Below are positions 1-12,333 of a stretch of DNA of 64,000 nucleotides, one piece after another. A program made the translations under genes and the position numbers. Within the stretch, counting starts at the first letter, position 1; each line of letters starts with the position of its first letter. The notes below the pieces were generated by a model. That model saw only the letters and a program-made list of their open reading frames with translations. It was not told the DNA's origin and ran no database searches. The DNA comes from Enterobacteriaceae bacterium 89 (lineage in GTDB: Bacteria > Pseudomonadota > Gammaproteobacteria > Enterobacterales > Enterobacteriaceae), in contig RQJH01000003.1 of the NCBI GenBank assembly GCA_014156375.1, forward strand, positions 1,302,001 to 1,366,000, written 5' to 3'.

Positions 1-29
1 CGGCAGATCATGCACCTGTAGGGAAAACT

Positions 30-60
30 GCCGGATGCGGCGTTGCCTTATCCGGCCTAC
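30..60. repeat. REP-like palindromic element
   Basis: A short imperfect palindrome between GCCGGATGCGG and TTATCCGGCCTAC, typical of enterobacterial extragenic REP units. It lies just downstream of the 3' end of glk. REP units often protect mRNA 3' ends or bind gyrase and IHF; that role here is inferred only from family knowledge. Confidence 0.65.
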
Positions 61-73
61 TAAACTTGTTCTG

Positions 74-1039
74 TCAGATAACCTGACCCATTTTCTGGCG
101 CAAATGCGCGCCGGAGCCAAGCAGGCCTGGGTTATCGTGAACAATCAGAAACACCGGAATATCCTGAACGTAGGATTTAAAGCGCCCTTTGTCTTCGAAG
201 CCGCCACGGAAACCGGAAGCCTTAAAGAATTCGAGGAAGCGCGGCACGATGCCACCGGCAATATACACCCCACCGAAGGTGCCTAACGTCAGCGCCAGGT
301 TGCCGCCAAAGCGCCCCATGATCACGCAGAACAGCGATAAGGCACGGCGACAGTCAATGCAGCTGTCATCCAGCGCACGCTGCGTCACGTCTTTCGGCTG
401 CAGATTTTCCGGCAAACGCCCGTCGGCTTTAACGATGGCGCGATAGATATACACCAGACCCGGGCCGGAGAGCACGCGCTCTGCCGATACATGCCCCAGC
501 TCCGCACGCAGCTCCTGAAGAATAATGCCCTCTTCTTCGCTGTTTGGTGCGAAATCGACATGGCCGCCTTCACCCGGCAGACTGACCCAGCGCTTATCCA
601 CGTGAACCAGATGTGCCACGCCTAATCCGGTGCCAGCCCCATAGACCGCAATCGGCTTGCCTTCGACCGGCTCTGCGCCGCCAAACTGGATCAGATGCTC
701 TTTTTTCAGCATCGGGATCGCCATCGAAACCGCCGTAAAGTCGTTGATGATCTCCAGATGGGTGAAACCGAGGTTGTTTTTCATCTCTTCGATGGAAAAC
801 GCCCAGCTGTGGTTGGTCATCGCCACCCAGTCACCGGTAATCGGACAGGCAATGGCGATACAGCCCTGCTTCACCTCTACCTTTTGCTCGTCGAGATACA
901 CCCGAACCGCCGCTTCGAGGCTGGGATAATCAAGACCGGAATAGGTTTTCGCCTGGGAGATTTCACCAGTAGCCAGATCGCACAGCGCAAGACGGGTATT
1001 GGTCCCGCCGACATCACCGGTTAATGCAAACTTTGTCAT
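74..1039 (-). CDS. glk: Glucokinase
   Basis: Cytoplasmic ATP-dependent glucokinase (321 aa), which phosphorylates free glucose that does not enter through the PTS, for example glucose from maltose or trehalose breakdown. The N-terminus [20 protein letters not shown] carries the phosphate-1 ATP-binding motif (DVGGTNTR). The sugar-binding EIINDF segment and the [11 protein letters not shown] and [11 protein letters not shown] motifs are typical of the bacterial Glk family. Length equals the E. coli enzyme. It is divergent from yfeO, as in E. coli, and appears monocistronic, ending in a REP element. Confidence 0.97.
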   Translation of the reverse strand: MTKFALTGDVGGTNTRLALCDLATGEISQAKTYSGLDYPSLEAAVRVYLDEQKVEVKQGCIAIACPITGDWVAMTNHSWAFSIEEMKNNLGFTHLEIINDFTAVSMAIPMLKKEHLIQFGGAEPVEGKPIAVYGAGTGLGVAHLVHVDKRWVSLPGEGGHVDFAPNSEEEGIILQELRAELGHVSAERVLSGPGLVYIYRAIVKADGRLPENLQPKDVTQRALDDSCIDCRRALSLFCVIMGRFGGNLALTLGTFGGVYIAGGIVPRFLEFFKASGFRGGFEDKGRFKSYVQDIPVFLIVHDNPGLLGSGAHLRQKMGQVI

Positions 1040-1244
1040 TCTGTTACTGCTCCACTAAAGTCAGAATAAGTCTTTGGCACACTGTAAATTCATGACGGCA
1101 TAACAACAATGACCAACTCGGCGGCGCCCGTGATTTATCGATCCCGGTCACACATTAACTTTACCGTTTCAGCATCAATTGCAATGAAGACCCCGCTTTT
1201 TAGCGGCAAAGTGTCGCGGCCTCCGCTTTAAAAAGGAAATCACT

Positions 1245-4168
<2,924 letters not shown>

Positions 4169-4212
4169 TCAGAGATGCGCCGAAAGTTGCCAGAGTGTTA
4201 ATAATTTCGTAG

Positions 4213-4230
4213 TGGAAAGTAAAATTTACA
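4213..4230. promoter_or_regulatory. TyrR-box-like operator upstream of ipdC
   Basis: TGGAAA-N6-TTTACA matches the TyrR consensus TGTAAA-N6-TTTACA in 11 of 12 defined positions. It lies about 80 bp upstream of the ipdC start, in the divergent ipdC/aldo-keto reductase region. Known: in Enterobacter cloacae ipdC is activated by TyrR with aromatic amino acids. The assignment here rests on the motif and context. Confidence 0.65.
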
Positions 4231-4266
4231 GATTTTAAGGGTATACCGGCGGCAGGGCTTGGTTTA

Positions 4267-4282
4267 GTGTAAACGTATACAC
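4267..4282. promoter_or_regulatory. Palindromic LacI-family-like operator before the aldo-keto reductase
   Basis: GTGTAAACGTATACAC is an imperfect 16-bp palindrome centred on ACGT, one base off the TGTAAACG/CGTTTACA form of LacI/GalR-family operators. It lies 24 bp before the ATG of the aldo-keto reductase gene, in a position to block transcription. No cognate regulator gene is visible nearby, so the binding protein is unknown. Confidence 0.35.
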
Positions 4283-4306
4283 ACCCCGTTCCCGTTGGAG
4301 GTTTTC

Positions 4307-5305
4307 ATGGTTTATCAGGCACATCCACAGCGCTATCAGACAATGGAGTATCGCCGCTGTGGCAGCAGCGGGCTGAAACTCCCCGCCGTTTCGTTAGGTC
4401 TGTGGCACAACTTCGGCGATGCCACGCTGCTGGAAACGAGCCGCCAGCTCTTGCGCCACGCCTTTGATCTCGGCATCACCCATTTTGATCTCGCCAACAA
4501 CTACGGTCCGCCGCCGGGTTCCGCTGAGAGCAACTTTGGCCGCATCCTGCGCGAAGACTTTTTGCCCTACCGCGATGAGCTGATTATTTCCAGTAAAGCC
4601 GGTTACACCATGTGGGATGGTCCCTATGGCGACTGGGGTTCACGCAAATACCTGATCGCCAGCCTCGATCAAAGCCTGAAGCGGATGGGCCTTGAATATG
4701 TGGATATTTTTTATCATCACCGTCCCGATCCGGAGACTCCGCTGATGGAAACCATGCGTGCGCTGGATCACGTTGTACGCCAGGGCAAAGCGCTGTACAT
4801 CGGGCTTTCCAATTATCCGGCCGACAGAGCACGTGAGGCACTGGCAATTTTGCAGGATTTGGGCACTCCGTGCCTGATTCATCAGCCGAAATATTCAATG
4901 TACGAGCGCTGGGTGGAAGCAGAGCTGCTCGATTTATTGCAGGAACAGGGCGTGGGCTCCATTGCCTTCTCTCCACTGGCCGGTGGGCAGCTCACCGATC
5001 GCTACCTGAACGGGATCCCGGCAGATTCCCGCGCGGCAAGCGGCAGTCAGTTCCTCAATGCAGATCAGATAACCGAAGCCAAAGTGGAAAAAGCTCGCTT
5101 GCTGAATGAGATAGCAGGAACACGTGGGCAGAAGCTGTCGCAAATGGCGCTGGCGTGGGTGCTGCGTCACGAGAAAGTCACCTCGGTGCTGATTGGGGCC
5201 AGTAAAACGGCGCAGCTGGATGATGCCGTGGGGATGCTTAGCCATCGCCAGTTTACCGCTGCCGAGTGTGAAGCCATTGACGCGATCCTGAATCGCGCAA
5301 ATTAA
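4307..5305 (+). CDS. Aldo/keto reductase, YghZ (Gpr)-like
   Basis: NADPH-dependent aldo/keto reductase of the AKR14-like group (332 aa), resembling E. coli YghZ, which reduces L-glyceraldehyde 3-phosphate and methylglyoxal. Seen: GITHFDLANNYGPPPGSAE (catalytic Asp/Tyr region near residue 60), IISSKAGY with the catalytic Lys, FYHHRPD with the catalytic His, and the C-terminal nucleotide-binding VTSVLIGASKTAQL. A TTG twelve bases upstream is in frame, but GGAG precedes the ATG at 4307, and that start gives an N-terminus like YghZ. The C-terminus is about 14 residues shorter than YghZ. It is divergent from ipdC; shared regulation with aromatic keto-acid metabolism is possible but unproven. Confidence 0.88.
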   Translation: MVYQAHPQRYQTMEYRRCGSSGLKLPAVSLGLWHNFGDATLLETSRQLLRHAFDLGITHFDLANNYGPPPGSAESNFGRILREDFLPYRDELIISSKAGYTMWDGPYGDWGSRKYLIASLDQSLKRMGLEYVDIFYHHRPDPETPLMETMRALDHVVRQGKALYIGLSNYPADRAREALAILQDLGTPCLIHQPKYSMYERWVEAELLDLLQEQGVGSIAFSPLAGGQLTDRYLNGIPADSRAASGSQFLNADQITEAKVEKARLLNEIAGTRGQKLSQMALAWVLRHEKVTSVLIGASKTAQLDDAVGMLSHRQFTAAECEAIDAILNRAN

Positions 5306-5430
5306 CGCCATTTTTAGCAAAAAATGCTGCCTCCGGGGCTTTAGGAGTTGCCCGATGCTGCGAAGGTGTAACACCTCGTAATATTGCGTTAACAGGTCAA
5401 ATAAGGCCCCGTACGTAAGGAGACAGACAC

Positions 5431-5781
5431 ATGTTCAGGTCACTGATTCTGGCAGCGGTATTACTGGCTAGCGCACCGTTAGTTGCCAATGCTGGCGAAA
5501 TCACCCTGCTGCCATCCGTAAAATTGCAGATTGGCGATCGTGATAACTACGGTAACTATTGGGATGGCGGCCGCTGGCGTGACCACGACTACTGGCGTCG
5601 TCACTACGAGTGGCGCGATGCCCGCTGGCACCGTCACGACAACGGCTGGCACCGCGGCTGGGATAAACGCAATGCCTACGAGCGCGGCTACCGTGAAGGC
5701 TGGAACGACCGTAACGATCGCCACGGTGGTTGGGGACACGGGCCAGGTCGCGGCCCTGGCGGACATGGTCATCGTCATTAA
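5431..5781 (+). CDS. ypeC: DUF2502 periplasmic protein YpeC
   Basis: Small exported protein (116 aa) of the YpeC/YpeB-type DUF2502 family, function unknown. Residues 1-22 form a Sec signal peptide (hydrophobic [14 protein letters not shown], cleavage after ANA). The mature part is extremely rich in Trp, Arg, His, Asp and Gly ([27 protein letters not shown]), ending in a Gly/His tail. This suggests metal or nucleic-acid binding, but that is inference. It is convergent with mntH, as in E. coli, and the two share a terminator. Start 5431 follows AAGGAG. Confidence 0.88.
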   Translation: MFRSLILAAVLLASAPLVANAGEITLLPSVKLQIGDRDNYGNYWDGGRWRDHDYWRRHYEWRDARWHRHDNGWHRGWDKRNAYERGYREGWNDRNDRHGGWGHGPGRGPGGHGHRH

Positions 5782-5784
5782 TAA

Positions 5785-5818
5785 AAAATGCCCGGTAACG
5801 AAAATTACCGGGCATTTT
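5785..5818. terminator. Bidirectional Rho-independent terminator between ypeC and mntH
   Basis: A 14-bp perfect stem (AAAATGCCCGGTAA / TTACCGGGCATTTT) with a 6-nt loop. It is flanked by A and T runs, so it can stop transcription from both convergent genes. Confidence 0.9.
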
Positions 5819-5848
5819 GATTTTGCAGACGTGTATCGGTTTTGCAGG

Positions 5849-5872
5849 CCTGATAAGCACAGCGCTATCAGG
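5849..5872. repeat. REP-like element downstream of mntH
   Basis: CCTGATAAGC paired imperfectly with GCGCTATCAGG, the typical half of an enterobacterial REP palindrome, between the ypeC/mntH terminator and the mntH stop codon. Confidence 0.55.
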
Positions 5873-5888
5873 AAATAATTCCCCGCTG

Positions 5889-7161
<1,273 letters not shown>

Positions 7162-7174
7162 CATGCTATCAAAA

Positions 7175-7189
7175 TGAGAATGATTATCA
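7175..7189 (-). promoter_or_regulatory. Fur box upstream of mntH
   Basis: TGAGAATGATTATCA matches the 7-1-7 Fur core TGATAATnATTATCA at all but one defined position. It lies immediately upstream of the MntR site. E. coli mntH is likewise repressed by Fur. Confidence 0.75.
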
Positions 7190-7360
7190 AGTTCATTTAA
7201 AAAGATAATCATGATTGCTTTGATAGACGGGAACGATAGCCGGTTGAGTGATGTTATGACGAAGAGGCGACGCCTGGTCACCCTGCAGTCAGATTAGTAC
7301 AAAAAGGTAACTTTTAATACCTTTACACAACATAACAGAATTGTCTGGTGGATCACCTTT

Positions 7361-7376
7361 TTTGAGATTGCTCACA
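7361..7376 (+). promoter_or_regulatory. CRP-like site upstream of nupC
   Basis: TTTGA-N6-TCACA resembles the CRP consensus TGTGA-N6-TCACA. A second, weaker TGTCT-N6-TCACC lies at 7342-7357. E. coli nupC is controlled by CRP and CytR. Candidate -10 elements follow (TATAGT at 7386, CATAGA at about 7396); I cannot choose between them. Confidence 0.45.
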
Positions 7377-7471
7377 GGTTCTAACTATAGTGCGGCATAG
7401 ATCTCGTTTTCTTTTACCTTGTTGCATAGAATGTGCACGGAAATTTAACCTGCCTCATATTTGGAGCAAAT

Positions 7472-8674
7472 ATGGACCGCGTTCTACACTTTGTCCTCGC
7501 GCTTGCCGTGGTTGGGATCCTGGCGCTGTTAGTTAGCCACGATCGCAAACAGATTCGCATTCGCTACGTTATTCAACTGCTTGTCATTGAAGTCCTGTTG
7601 GCCTGGTTCTTCCTGAACTCCAATATCGGCCTGGGATTTGTGAAAGGATTCTCCGAGATGTTCGAAAAACTTCTCGGCTTCGCTAATGAAGGGACAAATT
7701 TCGTCTTCGGTAAAATGAATGATGAAGGCCTGGCATTCTTCTTCCTGAAAGTGCTGTGCCCTATCGTCTTCATCTCTGCCCTGATTGGTATTCTTCAGCA
7801 CATCCGTATTCTGCCGATTGTCATTCGTGCGATTGGTACCGTGCTGTCTAAAGTCAACGGCATGGGTAAACTGGAGTCTTTCAACGCGGTTAGCTCCCTG
7901 ATCCTCGGTCAGTCTGAAAACTTCATCGCCTATAAAGATATTCTCGGCAAGATGTCCCGCAACCGCATGTACACCATGGCGGCGACCGCGATGTCTACCG
8001 TGTCGATGTCGATTGTCGGCGCGTACATGACCATGCTGGAACCAAAATACGTGGTTGCTGCGCTGGTCCTGAACATGTTCAGCACCTTTATCGTTCTGTC
8101 TCTGATCAACCCTTACCGCGTAGAGCAGAGCGAAGAGAACCTGCAGATGTCTAATCTGCACGAAGGTCAGAGCTTCTTCGAAATGCTGGGCGAGTACATT
8201 CTGGCTGGTTTCAAAGTGGCGATTATCGTTTCCGCGATGCTGATTGGCTTTATCGCCCTGATCGCCGCGCTGAATGCCCTGTTCGCTACCGTGACCGGCT
8301 GGTTTGGTCACAGCATCTCCTTCCAGGGCATTCTGGGCTACATCTTCTGGCCAGTGGCCTGGGTGATGGGCGTTCCGGCCAGTGAAGCACTGCAGGTCGG
8401 CAGCATCATGGCAACCAAAATGGTCTCCAACGAATTCGTTGCGATGATGGATCTGCAGAAAATTGCCAGCACGCTGTCTCCACGTGCGGAAGGCATCCTG
8501 TCCATCTTCCTGGTCTCCTTCGCTAACTTCTCCTCTATCGGCATCATCGCTGGTGCGATTAAGGGTCTGAACGAAGAACAGGGTAACGTGGTTTCCCGCT
8601 TTGGTCTGAAACTGGTTTACGGCTCTACGCTGGTCAGCGTGCTGTCTGCGTCTATCGCAGCACTCGTTCTGTAA
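7472..8674 (+). CDS. nupC: Nucleoside:H+ symporter NupC
   Basis: Inner-membrane concentrative nucleoside transporter (CNT family), 400 aa, the same length as E. coli NupC. It imports pyrimidine nucleosides and adenosine with protons. Seen: Nucleos_tra N-terminal helices, [16 protein letters not shown] (QSE..NF substrate motif near residue 140) and [23 protein letters not shown] (conserved EA...G..M..KMVSNEF signature near residue 315), then hydrophobic C-terminal helices. The start ATG at 7472 follows TTGGAG; an in-frame ATG 39 bases upstream lacks a Shine-Dalgarno sequence. Monocistronic; it ends in a terminator shared with pdeA. Confidence 0.97.
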   Translation: MDRVLHFVLALAVVGILALLVSHDRKQIRIRYVIQLLVIEVLLAWFFLNSNIGLGFVKGFSEMFEKLLGFANEGTNFVFGKMNDEGLAFFFLKVLCPIVFISALIGILQHIRILPIVIRAIGTVLSKVNGMGKLESFNAVSSLILGQSENFIAYKDILGKMSRNRMYTMAATAMSTVSMSIVGAYMTMLEPKYVVAALVLNMFSTFIVLSLINPYRVEQSEENLQMSNLHEGQSFFEMLGEYILAGFKVAIIVSAMLIGFIALIAALNALFATVTGWFGHSISFQGILGYIFWPVAWVMGVPASEALQVGSIMATKMVSNEFVAMMDLQKIASTLSPRAEGILSIFLVSFANFSSIGIIAGAIKGLNEEQGNVVSRFGLKLVYGSTLVSVLSASIAALVL

Positions 8675-8691
8675 GTCAGAGAGTCATATGT

Positions 8692-8722
8692 GAAAAAGCC
8701 GGAAGACTTCTTCCGGCTTTTT
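8692..8722. terminator. Bidirectional terminator between nupC and pdeA
   Basis: An AAAGCCGGAAGA / TCTTCCGGCTTT stem of at least 10 bp with a very short loop, bounded by A and T runs on both sides. It serves the convergent nupC and pdeA genes. Confidence 0.88.
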
Positions 8723-10903
8723 TTATGGCAGCAATTCCGTTAACGGTCGGGGTTTACCCAATAAATAGCCCTGCAGATAATCTACGCCAAGCTTGTACAG
8801 CAGCTCTCTCTGCTCTTCTGTCTCAACGTACTCCGCCACCAGCGTCAGCTTTTTAACCCGCGCTAAATCACAGATGGACTTCACAATCAGCTCGTCGGCC
8901 ACGTCGCTGGTGATATCGCGAACCAGGCAGCCGTCAATCTTGACGATATCGGCATCGAGACGCTTAAGACGTTCATAGTTGGCGTAGCCCGTACCAAAAT
9001 CATCAATCGCGATTTTGCAGCCAAACTCGCGCAGACGCTGAATATTCAGGGCGCTGTTTTCCGTTCCGGAGAACGCCTGCTGTTCGGTAATTTCGAAAAT
9101 AACCCGCTGCGGATCGACGTTATAACGGCGGAACAGGGCGATGATTTTATTTGCGCTCTCTTTCTGCATCAGCGTGTAAGGCATCAGGTTGACGGAGAAA
9201 TCCTCACCGGGCAGTTCGTTCATGGCACTCAGTAAGGTCTCCACCACTTTCAGATCAAAGCGCTTGCTCAGGTTGAACTGGGCAATCACCGGGATGAACT
9301 GATCGGGGGTAATGAACTGACCGTCCCAGCTCATGCGCGCCAGGATCTCGTGATAGCGTCTGCCAGACTGGCTGACAATCGGCTGGGCATACAGCAGCAG
9401 GCCGTCTTCGGCGAGCGCCTTCTTCACCCGCGCCAGCTGCATTACTCGCTCGGTGGTGTTATCCGACACCGTATCCAGACTGTTGTTGAGCGCCAGCACC
9501 TTCCGCACCCGGCAGGCCTGTTCTGACAGCCAGCTTAGCTGACCCAGCGTGTGATGCAGGGATTCCCCCTCGCCTTCAATCACGCCCCATGCCGCACCAA
9601 ATTCCAGCTCAAGCTCATCGCCCTGCCAACTGAATTTCTGGCTGTTGAGGAAATCGACAATGTAGGCCAGTCGGGCCTCTGTCTCGGAGCCGTGCAGCAC
9701 CAGCAGCAGTTCGCTTCCCGGAAGCTGGAACAAGCGCTCTTCCTTCCCCAGCAGCGGCTGTAAATCCCGCGCGACCAGTTTCTTGCAGTGCACGCGCATC
9801 ATCATCCCGTAATGACGACTTAAAAATTCCAGATTATCCATTCGCAGGCAGCAAACGCTGGCCTGCGGATAAACGTGGAGATACTGTTCGAACGCACGCA
9901 GATTGGGAAGCCCCGTCAGCGGATCCTGCTGGGTTTGCCCCTGGAGCTTACGCTTGATGGTGCTGGTCCGGGTATACAGCTGTGACATATACAGCATGCA
10001 AATGGTGAAGGAGATCATCACCGAAAGGGCAAACGACAGCGCGTACTGGGTGCTGACGCCCTGCAGGAAGTTGCGGTTATAGGCCACCAGGAAAAAGGCG
10101 CTGATGCCCCACAGCAGACAAATCAGCGGATAGCTAAAGCGGTTGATTACCAGGAAGAAGAGAATAAAGACCACCGGCACCAGGTAACCGGCGATCAAAT
10201 CTGACTCAATCGGCGCGCAAAGCAGCACCAGCAATGCCGCGACTGCAATCAGCCAGTTCACCGAAAACAGCCACTGGCTGCGCTGGAAGGCGGGCTGAAT
10301 ATGCTTTTTCCAGAAGCGTTGCGCATAGCGTGGATTGAGGATCATCCGCAGCGGGTAATAGAACATCATGGTAAAGATGATCGCCGCGCAGATCAGACTC
10401 TGGATATCGACAATGCTGAAAATAACCGACCTGGTGGAGAAGAAACCGGAGACAGAGAGCGGAAAGCTGAGAAAGCGCCCGGCAATGTACATCATCCCTT
10501 TCAACGCCAGCGGGGCCACAAATCCGGCCCAAAAAATCCTCACGCCCATCGTCTTATTCGGCAGGCCGTAGCGCCAGCGTTTTCCCGCAACCCAGCGTAG
10601 CACGCCGCAGGAGGCAAAGACGGCAAACAGCTGACAGAACAACAACACTCCGGACTGCGGAAACGCCAGCGGCAGCATCACGGCATTGGTCGCGGCAAAG
10701 GCGATAAACAGCGGCAGCATGGCGTGGCGGCCAAACAGCAGCACAATGGCCAGCATTGCACTCAGCGGCAGCCAGGCGAGATAAATATAATTGCCATCAA
10801 ATTGCGTAACCGGGGAAAGATAACGGGAAAAAGGGATCGCCATCAGGCTGAGAGCCAGCGCCAGAAAGAACTTTTTGATGAGAGGATTTATTTTCAACGT
10901 CAT
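8723..10903 (-). CDS. pdeA: Cyclic-di-GMP phosphodiesterase, MASE1-GGDEF(degenerate)-EAL
   Basis: Membrane protein (726 aa from the chosen ATG) like E. coli PdeA (YfeA, 729 aa), hydrolysing the second messenger c-di-GMP. Domains in order: MASE1 with about 8 membrane helices (1-300), a degenerate GGDEF domain (DPLTGLPNLRAFEQY; GSELL in place of GGDEF, so no cyclase activity is expected), and an EAL domain (about 475-720). The EAL domain shows HEILARM at the EAL position, IDDFGTGYANYERLK, KIDGCLV and GYLLGKPRPL. The start at 10903 (MTLKINPLIKKFF) is chosen over an in-frame ATG 30 bases upstream by homology to the E. coli start; no strong ribosome-binding site is visible for either. The tRNA-Ala pair lies upstream, as in E. 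coli. Confidence 0.92.
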   Translation of the reverse strand: MTLKINPLIKKFFLALALSLMAIPFSRYLSPVTQFDGNYIYLAWLPLSAMLAIVLLFGRHAMLPLFIAFAATNAVMLPLAFPQSGVLLFCQLFAVFASCGVLRWVAGKRWRYGLPNKTMGVRIFWAGFVAPLALKGMMYIAGRFLSFPLSVSGFFSTRSVIFSIVDIQSLICAAIIFTMMFYYPLRMILNPRYAQRFWKKHIQPAFQRSQWLFSVNWLIAVAALLVLLCAPIESDLIAGYLVPVVFILFFLVINRFSYPLICLLWGISAFFLVAYNRNFLQGVSTQYALSFALSVMISFTICMLYMSQLYTRTSTIKRKLQGQTQQDPLTGLPNLRAFEQYLHVYPQASVCCLRMDNLEFLSRHYGMMMRVHCKKLVARDLQPLLGKEERLFQLPGSELLLVLHGSETEARLAYIVDFLNSQKFSWQGDELELEFGAAWGVIEGEGESLHHTLGQLSWLSEQACRVRKVLALNNSLDTVSDNTTERVMQLARVKKALAEDGLLLYAQPIVSQSGRRYHEILARMSWDGQFITPDQFIPVIAQFNLSKRFDLKVVETLLSAMNELPGEDFSVNLMPYTLMQKESANKIIALFRRYNVDPQRVIFEITEQQAFSGTENSALNIQRLREFGCKIAIDDFGTGYANYERLKRLDADIVKIDGCLVRDITSDVADELIVKSICDLARVKKLTLVAEYVETEEQRELLYKLGVDYLQGYLLGKPRPLTELLP

Positions 10904-11122
10904 GATACTCAGGAGAACTTCCAGCCGGTACAAAGATGCAACTGCGGCATACTATGTTCATTAATTGAGCGAAGCAAGTTCTCAATCAGGATAGTCTTAT
11001 ATTAGACAGGGTTTTTAACAAAATGGAGATTAATTGACCAAAGCAGAGAATAAAAAAGGAAATAGAAGGGTAACAGGATGCCAGAAAGCAAAAACCCCCG
11101 CCGTAGCGAGGGTTTTAAATTT

Positions 11123-11198
11123 TGGTGGAGCTAAGCGGGATCGAACCGCTGACCTCCTGCATGCCATGCAGGCGCTCTCCCAGCTGAGCTATAGCCCC
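11123..11198 (-). tRNA. tRNA-Ala (GGC)
   Basis: A 76-nt cloverleaf on the minus strand, starting GGGGCTATAGCTCAGCTGGG and ending in encoded CCA. The anticodon loop reads TGCATGCCATGCAGG with anticodon GGC. It is one of a tandem pair at the same location as E. coli alaX/alaW. Confidence 0.97.
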
Positions 11199-11237
11199 AC
11201 AATGTTCTTTACGTACCAAATTCAATGGGAGTGAATT

Positions 11238-11313
11238 TGGTGGAGCTAAGCGGGATCGAACCGCTGACCTCCTGCATGCCATGCAGGCGCTCTCCCAGCT
11301 GAGCTATAGCCCC
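11238..11313 (-). tRNA. tRNA-Ala (GGC), second copy
   Basis: Identical in sequence to the neighbouring copy 39 bp away, with encoded CCA. It is promoter-proximal of the pair, since transcription runs on the minus strand. Confidence 0.97.
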
Positions 11314-11532
11314 GTCACGTAAAGCTTGTCGTGTTGACGGGCGGCATAATATGAATTCCCTTGCCAGGTGTCAACGGCAAAATGTTTCTCTGCTATTCAA
11401 TCGCTGAAAAAGCATGCAGTTGAGTGACATTGCGAGCGTTCTCGCAGCGTTGAGTTAAACGCGTCACGCTTTCATTTAAAAGGATGCTATAAGATGAACC
11501 CTTAATTCCCACACAGGCATTCAGGAAATAGC

Positions 11533-11895
11533 ATGATCAAGGAACGAATGACGCCGGAGGAACTCGCCCATCTGACCGGATACAGCCGCCAAACTATCAA
11601 TAAATGGGTGCGTAAAGAGGGCTGGACAACCTCCCCTCGTCCGGGCGTTCAGGGTGGAAAAGCCCGCCTGGTCCACGTCACTGAGCAGGTTCGTGAATTT
11701 ATCCATAGCGCACAGCGCAGTTCTGAAGTCTCCGCTCTCCCGCAACACCACGCCGAAGACAGCTTCGACGCCCTGCTGCTGTCGCTGGCGAAAGAGATGT
11801 CACAGCATGAACAAAAGCAGCTGACCAGCCTGCTGCTGCGCGAAGGGATCACCGGTTTGCTGCACCGTCTGAACATCAGAAAGCAAGATACGTAA
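11533..11895 (+). CDS. yfeC: YfeC-family DNA-binding protein
   Basis: Small putative transcription factor (120 aa) of the YfeC/YfeD DUF1323 family. The N-terminal half is a MerR/excisionase-like winged helix: MTPEELAHLTGYSRQTINKW followed by the wing GVQGGKARLVHV. The C-terminal half is helical and probably mediates self-association. Targets are unknown. The next gene, yfeD, starts on its last base (TAATG), so the two are translationally coupled. Same arrangement as E. coli between the alaXW tRNAs and gltX. Confidence 0.88.
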   Translation: MIKERMTPEELAHLTGYSRQTINKWVRKEGWTTSPRPGVQGGKARLVHVTEQVREFIHSAQRSSEVSALPQHHAEDSFDALLLSLAKEMSQHEQKQLTSLLLREGITGLLHRLNIRKQDT

Positions 11896-12290
11896 TGAAA
11901 ATACTTCACAGTAAAATGACGACCAAAGAGCTGGCGAAATGCGTCGGGATGGCCAATCAAACCATCAACCGCTGGATCCGCGAACAGGGCTGGACGGCTG
12001 AGCGCATTCCCGGTGTGAAAGGAGGCCGCGCCCGACTTATTCACATCACGCCAGAGGTCCAACAGTTTCTGGCCTCAACGCCAAAACTGCGCCATCTGAC
12101 ACTTTCTATGCAGGCCGCGGAAAGCATCAGTCCCTACAGCGCGAAAAGTAACGATCCGGTGTGGCGACAAATTCAGGATATGCTGCTGGTCATGACGCCA
12201 GAAGAAATGAAGCGCCTGCACAAGTTTCTCGCCCGCGAAGGGCTTGAGGAATTTCTTGAGCGCTTAGATATTGCTGAAGAGAAGGCATAA
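11895..12290 (+). CDS. yfeD: YfeD-family DNA-binding protein
   Basis: Paralogue of yfeC (131 aa; E. coli YfeD is 130). The N-terminus repeats the same winged-helix pattern (MTTKELAKCVGMANQTINRW, then GVKGGRARLIHI) after a seven-residue lead. The C-terminal region MTPEEMKRLHKFLAREGLEE aligns with the C-terminal helices of YfeC. Function unknown. It is coupled to yfeC by a 1-nt overlap and ends in a strong terminator shared with gltX. Confidence 0.88.
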   Translation: MKILHSKMTTKELAKCVGMANQTINRWIREQGWTAERIPGVKGGRARLIHITPEVQQFLASTPKLRHLTLSMQAAESISPYSAKSNDPVWRQIQDMLLVMTPEEMKRLHKFLAREGLEEFLERLDIAEEKA

Positions 12291-12321
12291 AAAAACGGCA
12301 GGTTCATCACCTGCCGTTTTT
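12291..12321. terminator. Bidirectional terminator between yfeD and gltX
   Basis: AAAAACGGCAGGT / ACCTGCCGTTTTT: a 13-bp perfect stem with a 5-nt loop between the convergent yfeD and gltX genes. Confidence 0.92.
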
Positions 12322-12333
12322 CATGATAGCTGA

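Noticed and set aside
7342-7357. Second CRP site upstream of nupC
   Set aside because: TGTCT-N6-TCACC is a weak match and lies only 19 bp from the better site, so I mention it but do not call it.
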